DNA of 64,000 nt, taken from assembly GCF_013035425.1 (NCBI RefSeq), contig NZ_WQHX01000004.1, forward strand, positions 248,001-312,000, written 5' to 3'. The notes under the pieces are model-generated. The model was not told the origin of the DNA. It worked only from the letters and a program-made list of their open reading frames with translations, and ran no database searches. This DNA comes from Ruegeria arenilitoris (GTDB taxonomy: Bacteria > Pseudomonadota > Alphaproteobacteria > Rhodobacterales > Rhodobacteraceae). Below are positions 53,893 to 62,626 of this stretch, one piece after another. A program made the translations under genes and the position numbers. Within the stretch, counting starts at the first letter, position 1. Each line of letters opens with the position of its first letter.

Positions 53893-54813
53893 TTGCAACA
53901 TACGCTCAAATCTTCGGTCACGTTTTCAGGCGTTGGGCTGCACGGCGGTAAGCCTGCGAAAATGGTTGTCAAACCGGCCGCGGCGGGTCACGGGATTTGG
54001 TTCAAGCGGACCGATATCGAATTGGGAAACGCTCTGATCCCTGCAATATATGACGTCGTTGAACGCACACAGCTGTGTACGCGGCTGGTTAACGACGCGG
54101 GCGTGTCAGTTTCGACAGTCGAACACATTATGGCTGCTCTTGCCGGGTGCGGTATTCACAATGCTCTGGTTGAGATCGATGGTCCCGAAGTCCCGATCAT
54201 GGACGGGTCGGCCATTGAGTTTGTACGCGGTATCATGTCGAAGGGCGTTCGCCGTCAGGCCAGCCCGGTGTTGGCATATCAAGTGCTCGAACCAGTGACA
54301 GTTTCTCGTGAAGGTGCGAGTGCTACGATTGCTCCGGCTGAAGGTCTGGTAATCGAATTCAACATTGATTTTGAAGATGACGCAATCGGTTCCCAGACCA
54401 AGGTTCTGGATATGCGGAATGGATCTTTTGCGAGAGAGCTTTGCGACAGCCGAACTTTCTGCCGCCGCACCGACGTCGAAGCGATGCGTGAAAATGGTCT
54501 GGCGCTGGGCGGAACTTTGGAAAACGCGGTCGTCGTTCAAGGCGCCGAAGTTCTAACGCCTGGTGGCTTTCGCCATGCTGACGAGGCGGTGCGTCACAAG
54601 ATGCTGGACGCGTTAGGAGACTTGTATCTGGCGGGCGGTCCGATTCTTGGACGATTTACTGGTGATAAGTCTGGTCATTCAATGACCAACACCTTGCTGC
54701 GTAAACTCTTTGAGACACCAGGTGCTGTGCGTCCGGTCCTTTGCACACCAGAACAGGCCGCGCGCTTGCCAGGTCAAGGTCTGGTCCGCAGCGAAATTCC
54801 GCAAGTGGCTTGA
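53893..54813 (+). CDS. lpxC: UDP-3-O-acyl-N-acetylglucosamine deacetylase
   Basis: LpxC (306 residues) catalyses the committed step of lipid A synthesis. Features: QHTLKSSVTFSGVGLHGGKP at the N-terminus, zinc ligand His in VSTVEHIMAAL, VEIDGPEVPIMDGSA, and RHKMLDALGDLYLAGGP with further zinc ligands. The start is TTG at 53893 (GAGG about 7 bases upstream); no ATG fits the conserved N-terminus. Length normal. Confidence 0.96.
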   Translation: MQHTLKSSVTFSGVGLHGGKPAKMVVKPAAAGHGIWFKRTDIELGNALIPAIYDVVERTQLCTRLVNDAGVSVSTVEHIMAALAGCGIHNALVEIDGPEVPIMDGSAIEFVRGIMSKGVRRQASPVLAYQVLEPVTVSREGASATIAPAEGLVIEFNIDFEDDAIGSQTKVLDMRNGSFARELCDSRTFCRRTDVEAMRENGLALGGTLENAVVVQGAEVLTPGGFRHADEAVRHKMLDALGDLYLAGGPILGRFTGDKSGHSMTNTLLRKLFETPGAVRPVLCTPEQAARLPGQGLVRSEIPQVA

Positions 54814-54939
54814 AAATATCAACTTTGAAGACATTTCCCACTGAGTGCGTATAAGGCGTTTTGCACCTGAATTTTATGTGCTAGACCAAGGCCCGATTAG
54901 GGTTTAATCCCGGCCAGGAAGACGACAAGGAAGTGCGGT

Positions 54940-55803
54940 ATGGTTGGCATCAAAGCGGCAGTCAGGTTCGCAGGAGCGATTCTTCTGGCAGCAACTTTGA
55001 CGGCTTGCGGCGATTCCGGCGGCATCTTTGGAAAAAAAGGTGCGGACCGCTCCCAGAACCTTGAAGGATTTACTCCTGAACAAATTTACACCCGTGGTGA
55101 GTATGAACTCTCGCAAAATCGCTCGGACGATGCAGCGTGGTATTTCTCCGAGGTCGAGCGGCTCTACCCTTATTCGGATTGGGCCAAGCGAGCCTTGATC
55201 ATGCAGGCTTTTTCGTTCCACTCGGATAAGAACTATGAAGAAAGCCGGGCAGCCGCGCAGCGATATATCGATTTTTATCCTACCGACGAAGACGCGGCTT
55301 ATGCTCAGTACCTGCTGGCGCTAAGCTATTACGACCAAATTGACGAGGTGGGCCGCGATCAGGGACTTACCTTTCAGGCGTTACAATCACTGCGTACGGT
55401 GATCGAAGTCTATCCAGACAGTGAATATGCCACTTCGGCCGTATTGAAGTTTGATCTGGCTTTTGACCACCTTGCAGGAAAGGAAATGGAAATTGGCCGG
55501 TATTACCTGCGGCAGGATCATTATACGGCGGCGATCAATCGATTTCGCGTCGTAGTTGAGGATTTCCAGACCACTTCTCACACCGCCGAGGCGTTGCACA
55601 GGTTAGTGGAAGCCTATCTTTCACTGGGCCTTTATGACGAGGCGCAGTCTGCTGGTGCGATATTGGGGTACAACTATCAATCTACAGAATGGTACGAAGC
55701 CAGCTATGCATTGCTGACATCACGCGGCCTGAACCTTAAGAGCAGCGGTAACAACTGGCTCAGCACGATATATCGGCAGACCATAAAAGGTGAGTGGTTG
55801 TAA
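54940..55803 (+). CDS. bamD: Outer membrane assembly lipoprotein BamD
   Basis: BamD (287 residues) is the essential lipoprotein of the BAM complex that inserts outer membrane proteins. The signal peptide ends in lipobox LTAC (Cys23). It is followed by TPR-like repeats: PEQIYTRGEYELSQNRSDDAAWYFSEVERLYP, ALIMQAFSFHSDKNYEES and later IGRYYLRQDHYTAAINRFRVVVEDF. AAGGAAG precedes the ATG. It is upstream of recN, 35 bp apart. Confidence 0.93.
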   Translation: MVGIKAAVRFAGAILLAATLTACGDSGGIFGKKGADRSQNLEGFTPEQIYTRGEYELSQNRSDDAAWYFSEVERLYPYSDWAKRALIMQAFSFHSDKNYEESRAAAQRYIDFYPTDEDAAYAQYLLALSYYDQIDEVGRDQGLTFQALQSLRTVIEVYPDSEYATSAVLKFDLAFDHLAGKEMEIGRYYLRQDHYTAAINRFRVVVEDFQTTSHTAEALHRLVEAYLSLGLYDEAQSAGAILGYNYQSTEWYEASYALLTSRGLNLKSSGNNWLSTIYRQTIKGEWL

Positions 55804-55838
55804 CTGCCATGGTTACTGGCGTGGGACGCTAAGACCCG

Positions 55839-57488
55839 ATGTTGCGCGCCCTTGATATCCGCGACATGTTGATCATTGACCGGTTGGAGCTGTCGTTTCA
55901 GCCGGGATTGAACGCTTTGACTGGCGAAACTGGTGCGGGCAAATCAATCCTTCTGGATTCGTTGGGCTTTGTCCTCGGCTGGAGAGGGCGTGCCGAATTG
56001 GTTCGGCAAGGTGCATCACAAGGCGAGGTCATTGCAGAATTCGAACTCTCTGCCGACCACCCTGCGCATCACATCTTAGCCGAAGCCGGTTTGCCCGCAG
56101 GCGACGAAATAATCCTGCGTCGCGTAAATACAGCCGATGGGCGCAAGACCGCATGGGTCAATGATCGCCGGTGCTCTGGCGAAATTCTTAGAGCACTTTC
56201 TGAAACTTTGGTGGAATTGCACGGTCAACATGATGACCGAGGACTTTTGAATCCGCGCGGCCATCGGGCAATGCTGGACGACTACGCGGGGGCAGGGGTT
56301 CAACTTGCCGCTGTTCGCTCAGCGTGGTCCGAGATGTCGCGTGCTCGGAGGGCATTGGCTGAGACTGAAACTGCCCTTGCCGCAATGCGTGCCGAAGAAG
56401 AATTCCTTCGCCACGCCGTGTCCGAGCTGGACAAGCTGGACCCGCAATCGGGAGAAGATGCAGAGCTTGATGGCCGTCGCCGTATGATGCAAGGCGCAGA
56501 ACGCATCCGCGATGACGTTGCCCGCGCATTCGCTCTTTTGGGTGGAGAAGGCGCCGAGGGTACGATGGCAGAAGCAATCCGCTGGTTGGAAGGTGTATCG
56601 GACAATGCGGGTGGGCAATTGGAAGAACCCATTGCCGCATTAGGTCGTGCGATGATCGAACTCGGGGAAGCTCAAGACGGTGTCCATTCCTGCCTTCAAG
56701 CGCTGGACTTCAACCCGGCGGAGCTGGAGGCAATCGAAGAACGCTTGTTCGCAATACGGGCGCTGGCCCGCAAGCATGACGTAGCCCCGGACGATTTAGG
56801 CGCTTTCGCAGAAACTTTGCGTGATCGTCTAAGTCGGCTTGACGCAGGCGATGACGACCTTGCAAATCATCGCGAAATGGTCGAAGCCGCGCAAATATCC
56901 TACGATACAGCTGCAGCCAAACTCGGCAGTATTCGTCGCAAGGCGGCAGGACAGTTGGACGCCGCGGTAATGGCCGAGCTGGCTCCGTTGAAAATGGAAC
57001 GTGCTATTTTCCAGACTGAAATCACGCCATCTGAGCCCGGTCCCGAGGGGAACGACGCGGTCGCTTTTAGCGTCGCCACCAATCCGGGTGCCCCATCTGG
57101 GCCGCTTAACAAGATTGCTTCGGGTGGCGAACTCAGCCGCTTTTTGCTGGCACTCAAAGTCTGTTTGACTGGTGCTAACACCAATCGGACAATGATATTT
57201 GATGAAATTGACCGAGGTGTGGGCGGCGCGACAGCAGATGCGGTGGGGCGACGTTTGGCGTCGCTGGCTTTGGGTGGACAGGTTTTGGTTGTTACTCATT
57301 CTCCGCAAGTTGCAGCCCGCGCCGCGCATCATTGGCGGGTGCAAAAACAGGTAAGTAATGGACAGACTCTGTCTACTGTCTCGCATCTGACAGAATTGGA
57401 TCGTGTTGACGAAATCGCGCGCATGGTTGCGGGTGACACTATCACAGAAGAAGCCCGCGCGGCAGCCCGGGCATTGCTTCAGGTCTGA
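55839..57488 (+). CDS. recN: DNA repair protein RecN
   Basis: RecN (549 residues) is an SMC-like ATPase for double-strand break repair. Features: N-terminal LDIRDMLIIDRLEL and Walker A GETGAGKSILLDSLGFVLG, a central coiled coil (about 150-370), the signature NKIASGGELSRFLLALKV, Walker B IFDEIDRGVGG and VVTHSPQVAARA. The bamD-recN order is typical of alphaproteobacteria. Confidence 0.95.
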   Translation: MLRALDIRDMLIIDRLELSFQPGLNALTGETGAGKSILLDSLGFVLGWRGRAELVRQGASQGEVIAEFELSADHPAHHILAEAGLPAGDEIILRRVNTADGRKTAWVNDRRCSGEILRALSETLVELHGQHDDRGLLNPRGHRAMLDDYAGAGVQLAAVRSAWSEMSRARRALAETETALAAMRAEEEFLRHAVSELDKLDPQSGEDAELDGRRRMMQGAERIRDDVARAFALLGGEGAEGTMAEAIRWLEGVSDNAGGQLEEPIAALGRAMIELGEAQDGVHSCLQALDFNPAELEAIEERLFAIRALARKHDVAPDDLGAFAETLRDRLSRLDAGDDDLANHREMVEAAQISYDTAAAKLGSIRRKAAGQLDAAVMAELAPLKMERAIFQTEITPSEPGPEGNDAVAFSVATNPGAPSGPLNKIASGGELSRFLLALKVCLTGANTNRTMIFDEIDRGVGGATADAVGRRLASLALGGQVLVVTHSPQVAARAAHHWRVQKQVSNGQTLSTVSHLTELDRVDEIARMVAGDTITEEARAAARALLQV

Positions 57489-57568
57489 ATCAATTAGGGT
57501 CGTAATTCGACTTTTCTAAAGGCGCTGACTGACTTACTAAGTGCCCAAAAAAAAGACCCAGAAAGCCA

Positions 57569-59254
57569 ATGACCCAATCAACCCGCACCTTACTTCGCAA
57601 CCAATTCAATCAGGCTGTGGCGGCTGTCAAAGATGCGTGGCGGGTGATGTTGCGCCGTGGCCCCAGCCAAGTTCAGTTTTGGTTCATAGCGCTGGTTATA
57701 GGAATAGCCGCGGGTTTTATGGCGCTTGGCTTCCGAAAGGCGACGCAAGCGCTGCAAGCGTATATCTATGATACCGATGATATACTTATGTTGCACAGCC
57801 ATGCTGAAAAGCTACCGTGGCTGCTGATTCTGATCACGCCGATCATTGGCGGGTTGATCGTGGGAATCATCCTGCACAAGTTCACCGATGACGGAAGGGT
57901 CCGATCAGTTGCCGATGTAATTGAGGGCGCGGCAACGACCGACGGGCGCGTGGAAAACAAGGCTGGGATAGCATCGTTTTTTGCGTCTCTAATTACTTTA
58001 AGTACGGGTGGTTCTACAGGGCGCGAGGGACCTGTTGTCCACATGGCGGGCGTGATTTCAACTTGGGTCAGCAATCGTATCCACGCGGACGGAATCACCG
58101 GGCGTGACCTTTTGGGATGCGCAGTCGCCGCGGCGGTGTCGGCAAGCTTCAACGCTCCTATTGCTGGGGCTTTGTTCGCGCTTGAAGTGGTGTTGCGCCA
58201 CTTTGCAGTTCACGCATTTGCACCCATCGTTATCGCCTCGGTCGCGGGAACGGTTATCAGCCGGCTAGAGCGCGGGGACGTGACTGAATTTATCCTGGAA
58301 ACACCTGGATCGCTTCAATTCTACGTCGAGCTACCTGCTTTTCTGCTTCTTGGCCTGATTTGCGGACTGGTTTCGTTGTTGCTCATGCGGTCAATATTCT
58401 TTGTCGACGATATTGGAAGTCACATTCAGGCCCGCCTATCCCTGCCAAGGTGGTTGAGACCTGCCGTTTCCGGAGCGATGCTGGGGGTTTTGGCGATTTG
58501 GTTTCCTCATATTATCGGCGTCGGCTACGAAACGACTGTCCGTGCGCTGACTGGCGATCTTGTTCTGACAACGGCGATCGTGTTTGCAGTGGTCAAAACC
58601 GTGGCCGTCGCCATTACAATGGGCGGACGTATGGGAGGGGGCGTGTTCTCTCCCTCTTTGATGATCGGCGCACTGACAGGTCTGGCCTTTGGGTTGATTG
58701 CGACAGGATTGCTGCCAGAGGTATCCGGAACTCACACGCTTTACGCATTTGCGGGAATGGGGGCGGTTGCGGCGGCCGTGCTTGGTGCCCCGATATCGAC
58801 CACGCTGATCGTTTTTGAACTGACCGGGGACTGGCAGATCGGTCTGGCCGTTATGGTATCGGTTTCCATGTCGACTGCTTTGGCATCGCGACTGGTGGAC
58901 CGGTCTTTCTTCCTGACCCAACTAGAACGTCGAAACGTACACTTGGCCGCAGGACCGCAGGCCTATTTACTTGCCATGCTTCGGGCCGGAACCGTAATGC
59001 GCCCTATCGATGATGCTCGGTCCATCAGTGAGGAAGAGGCGCAAAATCTGATAAAACAGGGTCTTTGCGTTGAAGCCAGCGCCACACTCGAAGCCGCGAT
59101 GCCGTATTTCGACAGGGGCGACATCCCTTGCATTCCGGTCGTTATAAAAAGCCAAGATGGGGTCGAAAACCCGGTAGGAGCTTTGTACCACGTCGATGCG
59201 CTAAAGGCTTATAATCGGGCCTTGGCGGCTACAGCGGCAGAAGAGCACTCGTAA
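57569..59254 (+). CDS. ClC-family chloride channel/transporter with CBS-like tail
   Basis: This 561-residue inner-membrane protein is a ClC chloride channel or Cl-/H+ exchanger. It has the selectivity motifs GGSTGREGPVVHMAG (gating Glu present), SFNAPIAGALFALEV and MGGRMGGGVFSPSLMIGA. The C-terminal 100 residues hold one recognisable CBS-like half (VMRPIDDARSISEEEA, then DIPCIPVVIK). Two nucleotides separate its stop from the convergent DUF3179 gene. Confidence 0.92.
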   Translation: MTQSTRTLLRNQFNQAVAAVKDAWRVMLRRGPSQVQFWFIALVIGIAAGFMALGFRKATQALQAYIYDTDDILMLHSHAEKLPWLLILITPIIGGLIVGIILHKFTDDGRVRSVADVIEGAATTDGRVENKAGIASFFASLITLSTGGSTGREGPVVHMAGVISTWVSNRIHADGITGRDLLGCAVAAAVSASFNAPIAGALFALEVVLRHFAVHAFAPIVIASVAGTVISRLERGDVTEFILETPGSLQFYVELPAFLLLGLICGLVSLLLMRSIFFVDDIGSHIQARLSLPRWLRPAVSGAMLGVLAIWFPHIIGVGYETTVRALTGDLVLTTAIVFAVVKTVAVAITMGGRMGGGVFSPSLMIGALTGLAFGLIATGLLPEVSGTHTLYAFAGMGAVAAAVLGAPISTTLIVFELTGDWQIGLAVMVSVSMSTALASRLVDRSFFLTQLERRNVHLAAGPQAYLLAMLRAGTVMRPIDDARSISEEEAQNLIKQGLCVEASATLEAAMPYFDRGDIPCIPVVIKSQDGVENPVGALYHVDALKAYNRALAATAAEEHS

Positions 59255-59256
59255 TT

Positions 59257-60624
59257 TCAATTTTCGTATACGGTTGCGGCGTCTCCCATGTAATTGTCCC
59301 AAGCAAACCAGTAAGAGATGTGCCCAGCTACTCGCGGCAACTGTTCTCCGTTTGGCCCGGCAAGTGCTTCCTCGGTCACTTTCCAAGTATTACCCGCTTG
59401 GTCCTGTAAACCGCCATCTATTATTCGGAAAGTATGTCTGGCGCGTTCATAGGCTCGGACGCTGCGATTTTTTGGGTTGCCTATCAACAACAAGGGTTTG
59501 TCTGCGATTGCGTCATTGATCACGGGTGTTTTTGCAAATTCTTGCAAAGGCCATGCCCGCGCTGCACCGAACTGGCGTATGGTAAAAACATAGTCCTTTT
59601 GGCGGTGTTGCGTCTGGTTGACCAGAGCCGGGAACATCAACTCGCTTGATGCAAAATAGTCTCGATAGACAACTCCCGATCCATAGTTTCGTCTATGCCC
59701 GGTTTTGAGGGACAATACCTTGGTTGTCGGATGCGAGGTTTTCCAACTTTCCCACGTGGTAATAACCACAGGTCGCTGCTTTAGAGTAATCCCACTATCG
59801 GCCAATGGTCCAACAACGGGTCTGCCGGTGAACTGGTTCCAAAGGGAATTAGTTGCCCGATCAAACATCAGTTTGTTTGATCGATATAAGAAACCCGACG
59901 AACCAAAAACAAAGGGCTTTCGCCGACCTGCTACATGGGTTTCAAACAGGATTCCCGAACCACACAAAGTACAATACGCCAACGCAACAGGCACGCCGCC
60001 TATCACTTCGTTGAACATTTCGTGCCAGCCCATGATCCGCAGTGGATAAGCCCGCGCATCCCCGTTGATGGAAATTCCAAAAACCAGATCGTCCCCTTTC
60101 AGATAATCTGCTTTCGAAGCCGATAGCAGGGCCGGGTTGTCAAGCGAGGGGATACCGTCCTTGGTAACTCCGCCCCAAGCAATCTCTTCCAGTCGAATTT
60201 TCATCTTGTCTCGTTGCAAGTATTCAGGCTTGAGGAACACATCAAAATTTTGGTCTATACCCAGCAGAACTTCGCGCTTGAACGGAATGAATGATGGGTG
60301 CGGAACGATCTGGCGATTACGTTCTTGCCACAACATCCACTCAAACCAGTCTGTTCCATGGCTTTGCCCTGTCAAAACCTCCATGACTTCGGCAATTTGA
60401 TCATCCCGACGTCTGGCATAACGCATGGCGGTAAGTAAGGCAGGTACGACATCCTTATTGCCACGTTGTCGAAGATAGACCATTCCGCTCTCGAATTCCG
60501 ACGAACTGCCAAATAGGGTGGAACGGGTGGCTTCGAGCACTGGATCCTGCTGCGCCCAAAGCGTCCCGGGAAATACAACCCCGCCAACCAATAGCCCTGA
60601 AAATCTCCGGCGCGAAAAAGACAT
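59257..60624 (-). CDS. Exported DUF3179 domain protein
   Basis: This 455-residue protein begins with a twin-arginine signal (SRRRFSGLLVGGVVF) and carries a DUF3179 domain in its second half. Typical segments are VFGISINGDARAYPLRIMGWHEM, VALAYCTLCGSGILFE with a CTLC pair, and SLWNQFTGRPVVGPL. The C-terminus repeats HISYWFAWDNY. The CxxC and Tat signal suggest a periplasmic cofactor- or metal-binding role; the function is unknown. Confidence 0.85.
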   Translation of the reverse strand: MSFSRRRFSGLLVGGVVFPGTLWAQQDPVLEATRSTLFGSSSEFESGMVYLRQRGNKDVVPALLTAMRYARRRDDQIAEVMEVLTGQSHGTDWFEWMLWQERNRQIVPHPSFIPFKREVLLGIDQNFDVFLKPEYLQRDKMKIRLEEIAWGGVTKDGIPSLDNPALLSASKADYLKGDDLVFGISINGDARAYPLRIMGWHEMFNEVIGGVPVALAYCTLCGSGILFETHVAGRRKPFVFGSSGFLYRSNKLMFDRATNSLWNQFTGRPVVGPLADSGITLKQRPVVITTWESWKTSHPTTKVLSLKTGHRRNYGSGVVYRDYFASSELMFPALVNQTQHRQKDYVFTIRQFGAARAWPLQEFAKTPVINDAIADKPLLLIGNPKNRSVRAYERARHTFRIIDGGLQDQAGNTWKVTEEALAGPNGEQLPRVAGHISYWFAWDNYMGDAATVYEN

Positions 60625-60732
60625 GACATCCTCCTTTTCGAAGTCACGTCAAGAATGCCTGTTTTGCCGCTCACTTTCATGCCACAGAAGCGTGAATGCC
60701 TTTGTGATCAGAACTCGCTTTTTGACTGTATA

Positions 60733-61194
60733 CTAGATTTTAGTCTGTGTATCTTCGCTGGTTTCCTGCGGTTCACTTTCCGAAGCATTCAGCGTCAACG
60801 GCGGTTCGTGGGGTTCTTCTGAAATTGGTGCCGGTGCCGATGGAACGGGTTCTTGCAAGGTTTCTTCCGGCCCGGGCACAAGGCGGGCGGTCGGTGCGGC
60901 ATCAGTTTCCATGTCGGATTCCAAGTTTTTCACCGGTTCTGATACTTGAGTGTCCAAACTGATCAAGGCGCGGCGGAAAACCAGCACATTGCGCCAATTC
61001 ACGGATGAACTGGTCAAACCAGCGCGTTCTTCGCTGGGCAGCAATTCAGCGCGTTGATATTCCCAGCCTTCCTGTCCCAATTGGTTAAGCAATGTTTCGA
61101 TGGAATTCGCAAACCGACCCTCGGGTGTCTTGACCCCTCTGGCCTTTGTGCCTTTCTGAGGGGCGGGGACAACTTTGTACTCATAGCGCTGCAT
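60733..61194 (-). CDS. DUF4177-type protein with acidic Pro-rich tail
   Basis: This 153-residue protein has an N-terminal DUF4177-like domain (MQRYEYKVVPAP through SIETLLNQLGQEGWEYQRAELLP, then WRNVLVFRRAL). A low-complexity acidic tail rich in Pro, Glu, Ser and Thr (about residues 80-153) follows. I chose the ATG at 61194 (MQRYEYKVV) because the family starts there. Function unknown; the tail is likely disordered. Confidence 0.72.
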   Translation of the reverse strand: MQRYEYKVVPAPQKGTKARGVKTPEGRFANSIETLLNQLGQEGWEYQRAELLPSEERAGLTSSSVNWRNVLVFRRALISLDTQVSEPVKNLESDMETDAAPTARLVPGPEETLQEPVPSAPAPISEEPHEPPLTLNASESEPQETSEDTQTKI

Positions 61195-61274
61195 CAATCG
61201 TTCCTGACTGCCGTGTTTCGCCAAATTAACATTTTAACAGGCTGGGGAAAGCGAACTTGGTATTTTAGAAAAAT

Positions 61275-62531
61275 TCAGCTCGCACTGTTGCCGTGGTTCC
61301 GCGCCGCTTTACCGACCAGCGACAAGCACATTTCCGTTGCAATAGCCATATCCTGAACGGAAATCCATTCAAGTGGCCCATGAATGCACTGCATCCCGGT
61401 AAAAATATTTGGAGTCGGCGTGCCGAATTCGGTAAGACGTGACCCATCCGTGCCGCCGCGGATCGGGACAGAGATTGGTTCAATTCCCAGATCTTGACAT
61501 GCCTCACGGGCCAGTTCGACGGGGGTCATATCGTTTTCCAGCCAGTAACGCATGTTGCGATATTGGTGTGAAATATCGCAGGTGATTTGGGCGCGGGGTT
61601 CTGTGGCTTGCACCGTGGCACAGACCTGCCTAACAAGTTCACCTTGCGCCTCAAGCGCGTCCATCTCGAAATCTCGCAAGATCAACTTGATTTCCATTTC
61701 TGACGAACCGCCACTCATTCCGACAATATGAATGAAACCTTCGCGTCCGTCGGTCACTTCGGGCGTCATTGTGACCTGGGGTAAAGTCTGCACAATCTTG
61801 GCTGCTAAGTGCGTAGCGTTGACCAGTTTACCTTTGGCCAGGCCGGGATGGATCGAAACACCTTTTATCCTGATAACAGCCCAATCTGCCGAAAAACTTT
61901 CATAGACGATTTCACCCACATCTTCTCCATCCAGTGTATAGGCGAAATCAGCCCCCAGATCCTTGGGCAGTCGTTCTGTCACGCCACGTCCGATTTCTTC
62001 GTCCGGAGTAAAGGCGATGCGGATCGGGCCATGAGAGATGTCTTTGTTTTCAAGCAAGTGCCGCGCCATGGTCATCAGAATCGACACTCCGGCTTTGTCG
62101 TCCGCACCAAGCAGAGTTGTGCCAGACGCGGTTATAAGATCATGCCCGATTTTCTCGGCCAAGTATGGGTGTTCATCGGGCGATAGCACTAGGTCTGGAT
62201 CGTCAGGAAATGTAATGTCACCGCCGTTGTATCCTTTGATCACGCGTGGCTTAACACCTGTCGCGTTGAACTGCGGTGCGGTGTCGACATGTGCTAAAAA
62301 ACCGATGGTCGGTCCCGGAGCGGTTCCCGGAATAGTTGCCACAACAACGCTGTCATCAGTTACTTCAACGTTCTGTGCACCAATTTCCGTAAGCTCTTGT
62401 TGCAACAGGTTCAGCACGTCGAGCTGAGTTTTTGTGCTTGGGGTTGAGGCAGATGTCTCGTCGCTTTGGCTGTCAACCGCCGCATAGCGCACAAGACGGG
62501 CTTGAAGTTCCTGATCAAATCTTTTTTGCAT
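61275..62531 (-). CDS. pepT: Tripeptide aminopeptidase (peptidase T)
   Basis: PepT (418 residues) removes N-terminal residues from tripeptides in the cytoplasm. It is an M20B zinc peptidase: first metal His in FLAHVDTAPQF, catalytic Asp three residues later, GADDKAGVSILMT with the bridging Asp, FTPDEEIGRGV with catalytic Glu pair, DGEDVGEIV, and RGGTDGSRLTEFG. It includes the dimerisation domain insertion. Normal length. Confidence 0.95.
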   Translation of the reverse strand: MQKRFDQELQARLVRYAAVDSQSDETSASTPSTKTQLDVLNLLQQELTEIGAQNVEVTDDSVVVATIPGTAPGPTIGFLAHVDTAPQFNATGVKPRVIKGYNGGDITFPDDPDLVLSPDEHPYLAEKIGHDLITASGTTLLGADDKAGVSILMTMARHLLENKDISHGPIRIAFTPDEEIGRGVTERLPKDLGADFAYTLDGEDVGEIVYESFSADWAVIRIKGVSIHPGLAKGKLVNATHLAAKIVQTLPQVTMTPEVTDGREGFIHIVGMSGGSSEMEIKLILRDFEMDALEAQGELVRQVCATVQATEPRAQITCDISHQYRNMRYWLENDMTPVELAREACQDLGIEPISVPIRGGTDGSRLTEFGTPTPNIFTGMQCIHGPLEWISVQDMAIATEMCLSLVGKAARNHGNSAS

Positions 62532-62626
62532 GACACCTTACCTCTCTGGCGCCAAAGAAAGGGTCCAAACAGTAAAGGAGTCAAGTCGATGACCTGACAC
62601 TTAAATTGTTGCCTGAACAGAAGAAG